64,000 bases of DNA from Streptomyces fumigatiscleroticus (lineage in GTDB: Bacteria; Actinomycetota; Actinomycetes; Streptomycetales; Streptomycetaceae). The stretch covers positions 310,001 through 374,000 of the forward strand of contig NZ_BMQF01000002.1 of NCBI RefSeq assembly GCF_014647975.1. The letters are read 5' to 3'. Numbering within the stretch: the stretch's first letter is position 1; each line of letters opens with the position of its first letter. The position numbers and the translations under genes are program-made. The notes beneath the pieces were generated by a model. The model was not told the origin of the DNA and searched no databases. It worked only from the letters and a program-made list of their open reading frames with translations. This document shows, piece by piece, positions 47,278 through 58,286 of this stretch.

Positions 47278-48810
47278 TCAGCCGGAGACGCGCAGGGCGG
47301 CGAAGCGGGGCCAGGGGGTGCCGGGCGTGTCGTTGCGGACACCGAGCGCGATGCCGCCGAAGGCGTGCGCGGCGGCGGCCGGGGCGGTACGGCGGTCGAT
47401 CAGCGGAACGTCGTCGACCGCGACCCGGACGGCCCGCGGGGTGACGCGCATGTCGAGGCGGTGGCCGGGCGACGGGCCGAGGCGGCGGGTGGTGGTGCGG
47501 ACATGCCCGCCGGGCGTCCTCTCAGTCAGCCGGACGGTGTTGGCGCCGACGGTGACGGTGCACGGGTACAGGCTGCCGTGGCGGACGGTGACCGAGACGC
47601 TGGTGTCCGTGGAGCGCAGGTCCCGGGCGCTCGCCCGGACCCGGTAGGAGCTCCAGTCGGCCGTGGCCAGGGGCCGGTACTCCGCCGACGCGTAGCCGCC
47701 CCGGCGCGCCCCGTCCCCGGTCACCGCCTCCAGGCCGGTGCCGGGCGGGCTGCCGGGGAACTGCCACTGGCCGGGATGGCCCAGCGGGTCCGGTACGTCG
47801 CCGGGTGCGCTGGACGTCCACGTCCGCAGCAGGTGCAGCAGGCCGTCGGCGGTGGTGGTGCCGAGCACCTCAAGACGCTGGACCTGGCCCGCGGCGGCGG
47901 CGCGCGGTCCGGCCGGCAGCGGACGCCGCGTGGTGTTGGTGAGCGCGGCGGTGAAGCGGGCGGCCAGCAGCCGCCGCAGGAAGGACGTGCCGCCGGTGGT
48001 GAGGTTGGTCCGCAGGACGGCCTCGGAGAAGGGGTAGGCGAACAGACGGGGCGGGGGCAGGCCGTGGGCGCGGAAGGCGCGCAGCGACCGGCCGAGGTCG
48101 GCGCGGACCCGCCGGCGGTACTCGGCCTCCGTCTCCAGCCGTCCGGCCCCGGGCAGCCACACCCGGTTGGCCAGGACGGAGCCCCGCCGGCCGGAGGCGT
48201 CGACCCGGGCGCGGCGGTGGCCGAGGTGCGTGTGGGCCTGGAAGTCCCAGCGGCCGGAGCCGGCCATGCGGTCCACCTCCGGCCACGACAGGTAGTAGGG
48301 GCGGTGGGTGCCGACGGCGCCGGTGATCAGATAGGCGGCGGCCTTCATGCGGTGCCTGGCCAGGATCGGGTCGGCGTGCGCCCACAGGCCGCGGGTGCCG
48401 TCGTCGAAGGTGAGGTAGACGCTGCGGGGGGCGGGCGGCCGTCCCGTACGGAGGAAGCGCGCGAACTCCCGGCTGGACAGGGTGCGGTAGCCGGCCGCGC
48501 GCAGGGCGGCCAGCTGGGCGTCGAGCCGCTCGGGCGTGACCGTGTAGCGGCTGGCGGAGTGCGGGGCGACGTCGTGGTAGGCGAGGACGACCGGGGCCGC
48601 GGCGTGCCGGGCGCCGACCGCGCGGGGCCGGGCGTCCTGGACCGCGTCCGGCGGCGGGGCCTGGGCGGACACCGCGCGGTGCCGGGCGTCGTACTGCCAG
48701 GCGGCGGCGAACGGGGTGGCGACGACCGCGAGCGCCAGCCCGTGCAGCGCCGCGCGCGTCAGACCGCGGCGCAGCCGGCCGAGGGCGCGGGGGAGGGTTT
48801 CGGTGCTCAC
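47278..48810 (-). CDS. Exported polysaccharide deacetylase (NodB fold) with C-terminal beta domain
   Basis: The 510-residue protein has an N-terminal signal-anchor (about 20-38). A CE4 domain follows with VLAYHDVAPHS, SVYLTFDDGTRG (metal-binding Asp pair) and WDFQAHTHLGHR (the two metal His). About 140 C-terminal residues (YASAEYRPLATADWSSYRVRA to the end) look like a concanavalin/LamG-type carbohydrate-binding beta sandwich. It would remove N-acetyl groups from a GlcNAc polymer outside the membrane. ATG 48810 overlaps the 35-residue peptide's stop (ATGA), so it is translationally coupled to the synthase operon. Confidence 0.88.
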   Translation of the reverse strand: MSTETLPRALGRLRRGLTRAALHGLALAVVATPFAAAWQYDARHRAVSAQAPPPDAVQDARPRAVGARHAAAPVVLAYHDVAPHSASRYTVTPERLDAQLAALRAAGYRTLSSREFARFLRTGRPPAPRSVYLTFDDGTRGLWAHADPILARHRMKAAAYLITGAVGTHRPYYLSWPEVDRMAGSGRWDFQAHTHLGHRRARVDASGRRGSVLANRVWLPGAGRLETEAEYRRRVRADLGRSLRAFRAHGLPPPRLFAYPFSEAVLRTNLTTGGTSFLRRLLAARFTAALTNTTRRPLPAGPRAAAAGQVQRLEVLGTTTADGLLHLLRTWTSSAPGDVPDPLGHPGQWQFPGSPPGTGLEAVTGDGARRGGYASAEYRPLATADWSSYRVRASARDLRSTDTSVSVTVRHGSLYPCTVTVGANTVRLTERTPGGHVRTTTRRLGPSPGHRLDMRVTPRAVRVAVDDVPLIDRRTAPAAAAHAFGGIALGVRNDTPGTPWPRFAALRVSG

Positions 48811-48914
48811 AGCGCGCGGCCCCGGGTCAGCACGATGTAGTAGAGGACGGCCACACAGACCGCCGACAGGGCGGCGGCGGTCCAGCGGCCCAGCAGACGC
48901 AGCGGTCTTCTCAC
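48807..48914 (-). CDS. 35-aa membrane peptide of the polysaccharide operon
   Basis: The peptide reads (M)RRPLRLLGRWTAAALSAVCV then AVLYYIVLTRGRAL: a basic N terminus and one membrane helix. GTG 48914 follows GAGGAG with about 6 nt spacing; an in-frame ATG at 48992 would give a 61-residue form. It overlaps the micro-ORF upstream (GTGA) and the deacetylase start downstream (ATGA). Small membrane partners such as PgaD assist some GT2 synthases, so an accessory role is plausible but unproven. Confidence 0.65.
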   Translation of the reverse strand: MRRPLRLLGRWTAAALSAVCVAVLYYIVLTRGRAL

Positions 48915-49042
48915 GCGGGGCTCCTCGTCCAGTCGTTCATACGGGACACTCCTCGCCCGGTCGTCATACGGGACTTCTCGCCCGGTCGCCATGCGGGGCT
49001 CCTCGCCCGGTCGCCATGCGGGACTCCTCGCCCGGTCGTCAT
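48911..49042 (-). CDS. 43-aa micro-ORF bridging synthase and downstream genes
   Basis: The ORF starts at ATG 49042, overlapping the synthase stop (ATGA), and ends in a TGA overlapping the GTG of the 35-residue peptide. Its sequence (MTTGRGVPHG... MNDWTRSPA) is dictated by the DNA tandem array, with repeated RARSPA/TGRG elements, and has no membrane helix. It may exist only to carry ribosomes across the array. Whether the peptide itself has a role is unclear. Confidence 0.45.
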   Translation of the reverse strand: MTTGRGVPHGDRARSPAWRPGEKSRMTTGRGVSRMNDWTRSPA

Positions 49043-49059
49043 GCGGGGCTCCTCGTCCA
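48912..49059 (-). repeat. Tandem array in which each unit carries a ribosome site and start codon
   Basis: Read on the minus strand, 25-27 bp units of form ATG(A/G)CGACCGGGCGAGGAGTC followed by CCGC repeat so that GAGGAG (once GAGAAG) stands 6-8 nt before the next start. Starts fall at 49042, 49017, 48992, 48967, 48940 and GTG 48914. Because 25 is not a multiple of 3, the starts fall in all three frames. The array overlaps the end of the synthase gene and the start of the next gene. Confidence 0.85.
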
Positions 49060-50511
49060 GATGCCGCGGCGCAGGGTGAGGGCGGCGTAGGGCAGCAGCC
49101 AGGACAGGACACAGCAGGACAGCAGGCTCATCAGCGGGCGGCAGCGCCAGCGCGCGTCGCCGGGGTGGTCGAGGCGGTAGGCCAGGCCCCACAGGGCACC
49201 CTTGAGGAGCACCCCGCACAGATAGAGCAGGGTCAGCCCGGCCGCCCAGTGCAGGGGCGCCCACACCAGGTGCCAGAAGACCATCGCGGGCGCGGCCAGC
49301 ACCCACAGGGCGTGCCCGTAGTAGAGCAGGGCGGGGCCCGGGCCGCGGCGCCACATGAACCGGCCGGTGAAGAAGAGGTTGCGCACGAAGCTCTTCTTCC
49401 AGCGGACCTGCTGGTGCAGGAAGGGCCGCCAGCGGGCGGGCACGTTGGTCCACACCCGCGCGCTGCGGCTGTAGGCGACCAGCCAGCGCCGCTCGGGGTG
49501 GTCCTCGTCCTTGACGAACGGCGAGTCGGCGTGGAGCCGCTTCAGCGCCCGCCCGCGCCAGGCCTGGCCCAGGACGTAGCCGGTCAGCTGCCGGTCGGTG
49601 GCGAAGCGGAAGGGCGCGCCCAGGAAGCGGTCCGCCGCCCAGGCGGGCAGGTAGTTGACGACGGCCTCCCGGCGGAAGGCGGCCAGCGGACCGGAGACGC
49701 AGCAGACCGCGCCGAAGACCGACTCGGCCGCCTTGGCGACCCGGAACTGTCCCTCGTACCAGACGTCCTGGACCCGGGTCAGCACGCTGGCCGGCGCGTT
49801 GAGCGCCCGGCAGTGACCGCTGACCGCGCCCAGGTCCGGATGGCGGACCATCGCCGCGACGCACCGGCTCACGGCGTCCGGGGCGACGAGGCAGTCGGAG
49901 TCGGTGAACACCAGCACGTCGCCGTCGGCGAGCGCGCACCCGCGCACCAGCGCCGCCTTCTTGCCGACGTTGTGCTCCAGCCGCAGCACGGTGATCCCCA
50001 GCTCCTCCGCCAGCGCGTCGAGGATCTCCCCCGTGCCGTCCCGGGACGCGTCGTCGACGACGACGATCTGGAGGTCGGGGTGGTCGGAGGCGGCCATCGA
50101 GCGGACGCAGGCCGCGACGTTGCCGGCCTCGTCCTTCACCGCGAGCAGAAAGCTGACCCGGGGCCGGGCCGGCAGCGCCGGGAACTCCCCGTGTGCCCGG
50201 GCCCGGCGGCGCATCGGGCGCTCCGCCGGGTCGTCGTACTCGGCGTAGGCCAGGTACAGCAGGCCCACCGTAGCGGTCAGCACGGTCAGCCCGTAGACCA
50301 CCACCAGGCCCGTGCCGTACGGCAGCTGCACCGCGCGCCGGGCGAGCAGGAGCACCACCGGGAGCAGCACCGTCAGGGTCACCAGCCGCGCCAGGCCGTC
50401 CCGCACCGGCCGGTCCAGCCTCCGCATGCCGCGGCGCAGCGGCGCTCCCAGCAGGCGCCGTACCGCGGAACCGGACGGACGGGCCGGCCGGAGGGGGACG
50501 AGGCCGATCAC
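49039..50511 (-). CDS. Processive family 2 polysaccharide synthase (hyaluronan/NodC-like)
   Basis: The 490-residue membrane enzyme has two N-terminal helices (about 45-85). The GT2 core follows: FLLAVKDEAGNVAACVRSM, VVVDDASRDGTG, VFTDSDCLVAPDAV (DxD), CCVSGPLAAFRRE, and QQVRWKKSF (QxxRW), the last diagnostic of processive synthases. Several C-terminal helices (about 380-480) would form the export channel. The CCVSGPL and ATDRQLTGYVL segments resemble hyaluronan and NodC chitin-type synthases. GTG 50511 overlaps the dehydrogenase stop. With the neighbouring dehydrogenase and deacetylase it suggests a GlcNAc- or uronate-containing exopolysaccharide. Confidence 0.88.
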   Translation of the reverse strand: MIGLVPLRPARPSGSAVRRLLGAPLRRGMRRLDRPVRDGLARLVTLTVLLPVVLLLARRAVQLPYGTGLVVVYGLTVLTATVGLLYLAYAEYDDPAERPMRRRARAHGEFPALPARPRVSFLLAVKDEAGNVAACVRSMAASDHPDLQIVVVDDASRDGTGEILDALAEELGITVLRLEHNVGKKAALVRGCALADGDVLVFTDSDCLVAPDAVSRCVAAMVRHPDLGAVSGHCRALNAPASVLTRVQDVWYEGQFRVAKAAESVFGAVCCVSGPLAAFRREAVVNYLPAWAADRFLGAPFRFATDRQLTGYVLGQAWRGRALKRLHADSPFVKDEDHPERRWLVAYSRSARVWTNVPARWRPFLHQQVRWKKSFVRNLFFTGRFMWRRGPGPALLYYGHALWVLAAPAMVFWHLVWAPLHWAAGLTLLYLCGVLLKGALWGLAYRLDHPGDARWRCRPLMSLLSCCVLSWLLPYAALTLRRGIWTRSPA

Positions 50512-51860
50512 AGCGCGGCCGCCGGGGAGAGCGAGCCGCGGCGGAACCGGGTGTCCAGGACCCGGGGGGCGGTGTCCAGCCAGGACAGGTCCCAGCCGGG
50601 GTGCGCGGTGTGCACGACGACCAGGTCCCACGGCAGCGCGGACGGATCGGGCACCGAACGCAGCATCCGGCCGTCCACCGTGAGACGGGGCACATGGGGA
50701 TCGCTGTAGGACACCTCGGCGCCGTGCGCCGCGAGCAGCTGGAGGATGCGCAGCGCCGGGCTCTCCCGCACGTCGCAGACGCCCTCCTTGTAGGCCACGC
50801 CCAGCACCAGCACCCGGGCCCGCGCCGCCCCCGGGCCGCCGTCCCGGAGCATGGCGGCGGCCCGGTGCACCACCTGCGCCGGCCGGTCGCGCAGCGCCGC
50901 CATGGCCGCGTCCACCACCGGCGCCGCCACACCGCCGGAGCGCAACCCGCCGAGCAGGTAGTACGGGTCGCAGGGGATGCAGTGACCGCCCGCGCCCGGC
51001 CCCGGGTAGAACGGCATGAACCCGTACGGCTTCGTCCCCGCCGCCTCGACCACCTCGACCGGCTCCAGGCCGAAGTGCAGGCAGGCGTCCGAGAGTTCGT
51101 TGGCGAGCGCGATGTTGACGGCGCGGAAGACGTTCTCCCACAGCTTCGTCATCTCCGCGGTCTCGGGACCGTCGACCCGGTGGATCCGGGAGGCGGTCGG
51201 ACTCAGCAGCCGGGCGGCGGCACGGGCGGAGAGCGGCCCGGCGCCGCCGACCACGCGCGGGGTGTTCTCCGGGACGTTCCGCTTGTTGCCCGGGTCGATC
51301 CGCTCCGGCGCGAAGGCGACCAGCACGTTCTCCTCGGCGACGAGTCCACGCGCCGCCAGCGGGCCGATCAGCAGCTCGCGGGTGGCGCCGACATGGCTGG
51401 TCGAGGTCAGCACGATCAGCTGGCCCGGCACCGCCCGGCCGACCACCGAGGCACAGGCGGCCCGCAGCGCGGCCAGGTCGGGCTCGTGCCGCTCCGTCAC
51501 CGGCGTCGGCACGCACACCACCACGGCGTCCACCGCGCTCAGCGTGGCCGCGTCGGCGGTCAGCGAGAATCCGCCGCTGGTCTCCGCGCACACCAGCGCC
51601 GCGTGCTGGGCCGGCGGCAGATCCACCGCCCCCGCCCGGATGTCGGCCAGGCGCCGCTCACTGATGTCGACGCCGACGACGGTGGCCCCGGCCTCCCAGA
51701 GACCGAGCGCCGTGGGCAGGCCCACGTACCCCAGACCGACGACGGCGACCCCGACACCGTCCAGCCTCCGGTCACCGGTGGGCTCCGCCCAGCGCCGCAG
51801 CACCTCGCACACCGCCGGCGAGACGTCGCCCTCACTCGTTCCATTTGCCGCAATAGTCAC
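50508..51860 (-). CDS. UDP-N-acetylhexosamine/UDP-glucose 6-dehydrogenase family protein
   Basis: The roughly 450-residue enzyme has VAVVGLGYVGLPTALGL (Rossmann loop), CVPTPVTERHEPDL, FAPERIDPGNK, ETAEMTKLWENVFRAVNIALANE, and GPGAGGHCIPCDPYYL with the catalytic Cys. The FAPERIDPG form is nearer WbpA/WecC-type enzymes acting on N-acetylated sugars than UDP-glucose dehydrogenase, but substrate is not certain. It would supply a uronate donor to the synthase next door. GTG 51860 is chosen at the region of family similarity; there is no strong ribosome site. Confidence 0.88.
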   Translation of the reverse strand: MTIAANGTSEGDVSPAVCEVLRRWAEPTGDRRLDGVGVAVVGLGYVGLPTALGLWEAGATVVGVDISERRLADIRAGAVDLPPAQHAALVCAETSGGFSLTADAATLSAVDAVVVCVPTPVTERHEPDLAALRAACASVVGRAVPGQLIVLTSTSHVGATRELLIGPLAARGLVAEENVLVAFAPERIDPGNKRNVPENTPRVVGGAGPLSARAAARLLSPTASRIHRVDGPETAEMTKLWENVFRAVNIALANELSDACLHFGLEPVEVVEAAGTKPYGFMPFYPGPGAGGHCIPCDPYYLLGGLRSGGVAAPVVDAAMAALRDRPAQVVHRAAAMLRDGGPGAARARVLVLGVAYKEGVCDVRESPALRILQLLAAHGAEVSYSDPHVPRLTVDGRMLRSVPDPSALPWDLVVVHTAHPGWDLSWLDTAPRVLDTRFRRGSLSPAAAL

Positions 51861-51960
51861 ACGGTGATATCTACGGCCTCCCACGCCATCGCCCCCGCAA
51901 CGGCACCGCCGCCACCGCCCCGATTCACCCTGACGGCACGCGGCGGCGCGACGGACGGCC

Positions 51961-54594
51961 TCACCCGGGCGGAGCCGGACGCAGGGCGAGCAGGGCGATG
52001 TCGTCGGCGTTGTCCGCCCCGAGCCCGATGATCAGCTCGTCGCAGAAGACGTCGAGCGGGGCCCGCGCCAGATCGGCGGCGTGCTGCCGCAACCGGTGCA
52101 GCGCGTCGTCGAGGTGCTCCCCGCGGCGCTCGATGAGGCCGTCGGTGAACAGCAGCGTCGTCGAGTAGGGCGGCAGACGGTCACAGGCCGTGGTCCGCGG
52201 CAGACCGGCGTCCATGCCGATCAGCGGCCCGGCGCTGCCGTCCAGGAAGCGTGTGTCGCCCTGCCGGGTGGTCAGCAGCATGGGCGGATGACCGGCCGAG
52301 GAGTGGTGCAGCTCCCACGGGTCGGCACCCTTGACCAGGGCGTAGACACAGGTGGCCGTGGCGGAGGAGTGCGGCGAGAGGGTGGCCACGGCGAGGTCGA
52401 GACGGCGCAGCACCTCCGCCGGGGGCTGCTGGCAGTCGACGGCGATACCGCGCAGCATGTTCCGCATCTGGCTCATGCCCACCGCCGCCTGAAGATCGTG
52501 CCCGGCGACATCCCCGATGACCAGCGCGGTGTCGCCCGAGGGCAGCACGAAGGCGTCGAACCAGTCCCCGCCGACCTGACTGGTGGTGCTGGACGGGGCG
52601 TAACGGGCCACCAGCTGGAGGTGGTCGACGTCCGGCAGATGCGGCAGCAGCGAGCGCTGGAAACGCTCGGCCGTGCGCTGCGTGTGCTGGTACAGCCGGG
52701 CGTTGTCCACCCCCAGAGCGATACCGCGGACCAGATCGGCGACCAGCAGCAGATCCTCGTCGCCGAACGGCTGCCCGTCCCCGGCACGGACCAGCGTCAG
52801 AGCGCCCAGGACCTCCCGGCGCGCCCGCAGCGGAGCCACGATGGCGGTGCTGCCGCCCAGCCGTCCCAGCAGCTCCCGCTGCTGGACGTCGAGCGCGCTG
52901 CCGGACCGCTCCCGCGAGGACAGATCGGTCAGCAGCAGCGGGCCCGCACCCCGCAGCACCCGGGCCAGTGGCCCGGACCCCCGCGTCGTACCGTCCACCG
53001 CGGGCAGCACACCCTCGTACGCCCCGGGAGCCAGCACCCCGGAATCATGGTGGACGACACAGACCCGCTCCACGCGCCCCTGCTCCCCCAGCAGATCCAC
53101 CACACACCAGTCGGCGAGCCGCCCGACCAGCAGCCGGCACACCCGGTGCAGCCCCTCCTCCAGATCCAGCGTGCTGGTCAGCGCACTGCTCGTCTCCGCC
53201 AGCAGGGAAAGCCGCTCCAGCGCCCGGTCCTCCTTGCCGCCGCCGCACTCCCTGCCCACCTTCCGGGTGGCGGACGGCAGCTGCGTCAGCCCCGGCTGCG
53301 GTCTCGCCTCGGGCCGGACCTCCCCGGCGGGATCCGACGGGGCGGGCGCGGCCGTTCTCGCCGAGAGCTGGGCGACGAAGACCGTACGGCCGTCGACCGC
53401 CTCCTGCGTCTGGACGTTCAGGCGGATGGGGATCAGCCGGCCGTCACGGTGCAGCGCCGGCAGCGGTATGGAGCGGCCCAGGATCCGCGACTCGCCGGTG
53501 AGCAGCAGCGACGTGAACGCCGCCACATGGCGTTCCCGCAGATGCTCGGGGATCAGCACGGTCAGCCGCTGCCCCACGAGATCGGCCGGCTGCCAGCCCA
53601 GCAGCTGCGCGGCGGGCGTGTTCACCGCGATGATCCGGTTGCCGTCGTCGGCGACGACGGTCGGCACACTGCTGGACTCCGCCTCGCTCGCGTCCCAGGG
53701 CGCCAGCTCGGTGGAGGTGGAGCTCGGCGCGCCCGGCACCAGCGTCCAGGCGGTGGGCCGCCCCCCGGCCAGCTGCCCGGCGATCTGGTCGAGCAGCCAG
53801 CGCCGGAACGCCCTCATCTGCGGCAGGGCCGGCAGCGTGAGCAGGCTCCCCTGCTGGGCCGCCGCATCGGCCTCGTCGAGCACCCGGCGCAGCGTGGCCA
53901 CGGCCGGCGCGGCATCCGCCGGGAACGCCACCCGCAGGGAGACCGTGGAACTGTCGGGGGTCTCCTCCTCCACCGCGGCCGTCATGCACTCGCAGATGAT
54001 GTTGCTGATGTCATGGGCGACGGCGAGGTCCTCCGGCCGCACATCGATGCCCTCCGCGGGAAGGCTGAGCAGCAGCTCGCGCAGGAGCGCCTCCCGGTGC
54101 TGCTGCGACGCCCAGTACACGGCGTACGGCAGATCGATCAGCGTCACGCTCACGGTCCGCCCGGACGGTGCCACGGCCTCCCACACGGACGCCGGCGGCT
54201 CCAGGGTGTCGGCCCACAGCTCGAACCAGACCGTCTTGCGGTCCGGCCCGAAGCGGACGCCGTGGCTGGGGGCCAGCTCCTCCACCAGCGCCAGCCCCCG
54301 CCCCGTACCGGCGTACGGATGCCGGTCGTGCCGCACCAGCCCCCGTTCCGGCCGGAAGTCGCTCACCTCCACATGCACCTGGCCCCCGGCGGCCCACGCC
54401 TGCACCTCGACCTCGGTACGCGCGTGGATCACCGCGTTGGTCACCAGCTCACCGGCGAGCAGCTCGGCGATGTCCACCGTCTCCGGGTCCACACCGCCGA
54501 GCGCCGACCGCACGAACCGCCGCCCGGACCCGACGCTCTCCGGTTGCGGGGACAAATGCCATGAAGGCGCCCTTTGCGGACGAAATCCGCTCAT
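51961..54594 (-). CDS. SpoIIE-type phosphatase with kinase-like, PAS and GAF domains
   Basis: The 877-residue multidomain regulator begins with an HATPase domain (about 25-130: ELLAGELVTNAVIHA, GTGRGLALVEEL), as in anti-sigma factors. An unassigned helical region (about 140-290), a PAS domain (about 310-415) and a GAF domain (about 465-625) follow. A C-terminal PP2C/SpoIIE phosphatase has GGDWFDAFVL, VIGDVAGHDL, FTDGLIERR and NADDIALLALR, the metal-binding Asp set. Such proteins control sigma factors through anti-anti-sigma dephosphorylation. It lies upstream of the exopolysaccharide operon in the same direction, a possible link. ATG 54594 follows AGGTG. Confidence 0.9.
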   Translation of the reverse strand: MSGFRPQRAPSWHLSPQPESVGSGRRFVRSALGGVDPETVDIAELLAGELVTNAVIHARTEVEVQAWAAGGQVHVEVSDFRPERGLVRHDRHPYAGTGRGLALVEELAPSHGVRFGPDRKTVWFELWADTLEPPASVWEAVAPSGRTVSVTLIDLPYAVYWASQQHREALLRELLLSLPAEGIDVRPEDLAVAHDISNIICECMTAAVEEETPDSSTVSLRVAFPADAAPAVATLRRVLDEADAAAQQGSLLTLPALPQMRAFRRWLLDQIAGQLAGGRPTAWTLVPGAPSSTSTELAPWDASEAESSSVPTVVADDGNRIIAVNTPAAQLLGWQPADLVGQRLTVLIPEHLRERHVAAFTSLLLTGESRILGRSIPLPALHRDGRLIPIRLNVQTQEAVDGRTVFVAQLSARTAAPAPSDPAGEVRPEARPQPGLTQLPSATRKVGRECGGGKEDRALERLSLLAETSSALTSTLDLEEGLHRVCRLLVGRLADWCVVDLLGEQGRVERVCVVHHDSGVLAPGAYEGVLPAVDGTTRGSGPLARVLRGAGPLLLTDLSSRERSGSALDVQQRELLGRLGGSTAIVAPLRARREVLGALTLVRAGDGQPFGDEDLLLVADLVRGIALGVDNARLYQHTQRTAERFQRSLLPHLPDVDHLQLVARYAPSSTTSQVGGDWFDAFVLPSGDTALVIGDVAGHDLQAAVGMSQMRNMLRGIAVDCQQPPAEVLRRLDLAVATLSPHSSATATCVYALVKGADPWELHHSSAGHPPMLLTTRQGDTRFLDGSAGPLIGMDAGLPRTTACDRLPPYSTTLLFTDGLIERRGEHLDDALHRLRQHAADLARAPLDVFCDELIIGLGADNADDIALLALRPAPPG

Positions 54595-54654
54595 ACCGGC
54601 ACCTAGTACCCGGATTCACGGACCCGAAAGACGGCCCGCCCGAGCGCCTCCAGG

Positions 54655-56619
<1,965 letters not shown>

Positions 56620-56655
56620 CTCGCGGAACCTTCGTGTGCTGACAAGGGTGACCAT

Positions 56656-58191
56656 TCAGCGTAACCCGGCCGGAGACATCCCTCGCACCGCAGCGAGCAC
56701 GGTGCCCGCCCGGGCGGCCGTCCAGGTGTCCGGCAGCTCCGCCTCGTCGGCCGCGGCGCGCTGTTCCTCGCGCCCGTACAGCACCCCGTAGGTGAAGGTG
56801 CTCTCCCCCGCGGCGTGCGCCTGCCGGGCCAGTTCGCGCAGGGCCTCGCGGGCCATCACGCTGTCCTGGTGGTCGCCGAGCAGGTTCTGCAGCGACTTCA
56901 TCGCGCGGGCCAGGTCGGCGGCGGGTTCGCCGAGGGCCGTGATGGCGGCCTCGGCCGCGTAGCGGGTGCGCTTGGTCTTCTTGCGGGCCTCGTGCAGCGC
57001 CAGGTCGCGGTGGGTGCCGGGGGGTGTGGCGAGGGCCTGTTCGATCAGCGCGGCGAGCCGGTCGAGGTCGTTGCGTACGGCCGCGAGGATCACCTTCTCC
57101 GGCGGGCGCGCGGCGGCCCTGAGCAGCGGGGGGTCGGCGAGCAGGGCGTCCAGCGCGTCGAGGAGGTCCAGGTAGCGCCTGCCGTCGAGTACGGCGATCA
57201 GCCGGCGCCGGGAGCCGCCGCGCCGGGCGTGCGCCCAGGTGCGCAGGCGGGTGCGGACCGGGCCGGTCAGCAGGGCGCGGGGCAGGGTGCTCACGGCGGC
57301 GCTCAGGCGTTCGGTGAGGACCTCCTGGTCGCGGCCGACGCCCAGCTCGCCCGCGAGCCATTTCAGCTCCTCGCCGATCGGGTCGGTGACGGCGCGGTCC
57401 AGGACCTTGCCGTAGGAGCGGAAGGCGCTGCGCGCGCGGCGGGTGGCGACGCGCATGCGGTGGACGGAGTCGGGGACGTCCCGCCGTACGGCCGGGTCGA
57501 GCTCGACGAGGGCGTCGCGCTGCTCGCGCACGTACGCCAGGACGTGGTCGCCGGCGGTGACGGGTTCCGCGGGGGCGGGGAGCCGCCGCCTGGGCGGCGC
57601 CGTCTCGGCCAGTGCCCTGGCCAGCTTGGAGGGTGCGGCACAGGGCCGTACGCCGGCCTTGCGCAGCCGTTTCTCGGCCTTGTCGAGGAGTTTGGGGTCG
57701 CCGCCCTCGGCGAGTTCGATCTCTATCTCGGTCCACTGGGCGGTGGAGCCGTCGCCGGTGAGGCGTTCGGCGTGCACGGTGTCGACGCTGACCTCGGCGA
57801 GCAGCCGGCCGTCGACGTCGACGAGGTCGCGCAGATCGCGTTCGGAGCGCAGCCGGACCAGGGGCAGCAGGGGGGTGCCGCGGACGCGGGAACGGACCAG
57901 TGCGGCGAGGGTGCGGGGGACGGTGTCGGAGAGCGGGGCGTGGATCTCGTCCCGGACGTCCTGGGCGACGGGAAACTTCAGGTGCCATCCGGCGTCGGAG
58001 CCGCCGGTGCGGCGGCGCAGGGTGATCGATGACGCGGCGAGGCGTTCGTCGGCGGTGTCGTAGTAGGTGGCGTCCAGTTCGACGACGCCCTTGTCGATGA
58101 CGGCCGCGACGCCGGCGATGCCGGTCAGGTCGGGCAGCCCGCTCTCGTCGGAGTCGTATTTCCGCTCGATTTCGCGCTTGGTGTCCGCCAT
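56656..58191 (-). CDS. CYTH-CHAD domain protein
   Basis: Residues about 3-200 are a CYTH domain, starting REIERKYD with the ExExK signature and including a later ATYYDTADERL strand. This tunnel fold binds triphosphates. Residues about 220-500 are a CHAD domain, helical with conserved His/Arg (DSVHRMRVATRRARSAFRSY and LHEARKKTKRTRYAAE), which binds polyphosphate. The protein is probably a polyphosphate-associated phosphohydrolase or adaptor. It lies 36 bp before the radical SAM gene in the same direction, as I recall in other Streptomyces. Confidence 0.93.
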   Translation of the reverse strand: MADTKREIERKYDSDESGLPDLTGIAGVAAVIDKGVVELDATYYDTADERLAASSITLRRRTGGSDAGWHLKFPVAQDVRDEIHAPLSDTVPRTLAALVRSRVRGTPLLPLVRLRSERDLRDLVDVDGRLLAEVSVDTVHAERLTGDGSTAQWTEIEIELAEGGDPKLLDKAEKRLRKAGVRPCAAPSKLARALAETAPPRRRLPAPAEPVTAGDHVLAYVREQRDALVELDPAVRRDVPDSVHRMRVATRRARSAFRSYGKVLDRAVTDPIGEELKWLAGELGVGRDQEVLTERLSAAVSTLPRALLTGPVRTRLRTWAHARRGGSRRRLIAVLDGRRYLDLLDALDALLADPPLLRAAARPPEKVILAAVRNDLDRLAALIEQALATPPGTHRDLALHEARKKTKRTRYAAEAAITALGEPAADLARAMKSLQNLLGDHQDSVMAREALRELARQAHAAGESTFTYGVLYGREEQRAAADEAELPDTWTAARAGTVLAAVRGMSPAGLR

Positions 58192-58286
58192 GCCCCGAAT
58201 GTAGTGGCAGTCGCAGCGTCAGGGCAGGCCCGTCACCGCGCCGGTCGGGCGGTGACGGGCGGGCGTCGTCCCTCGCGTCCGTCGGG

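Noticed and set aside
49039-51591. A long frame suggesting an 850-residue synthase
   Set aside because: The N-terminal part is an out-of-frame reading of the dehydrogenase gene; the synthase family starts near GTG 50511, which also overlaps the dehydrogenase stop.
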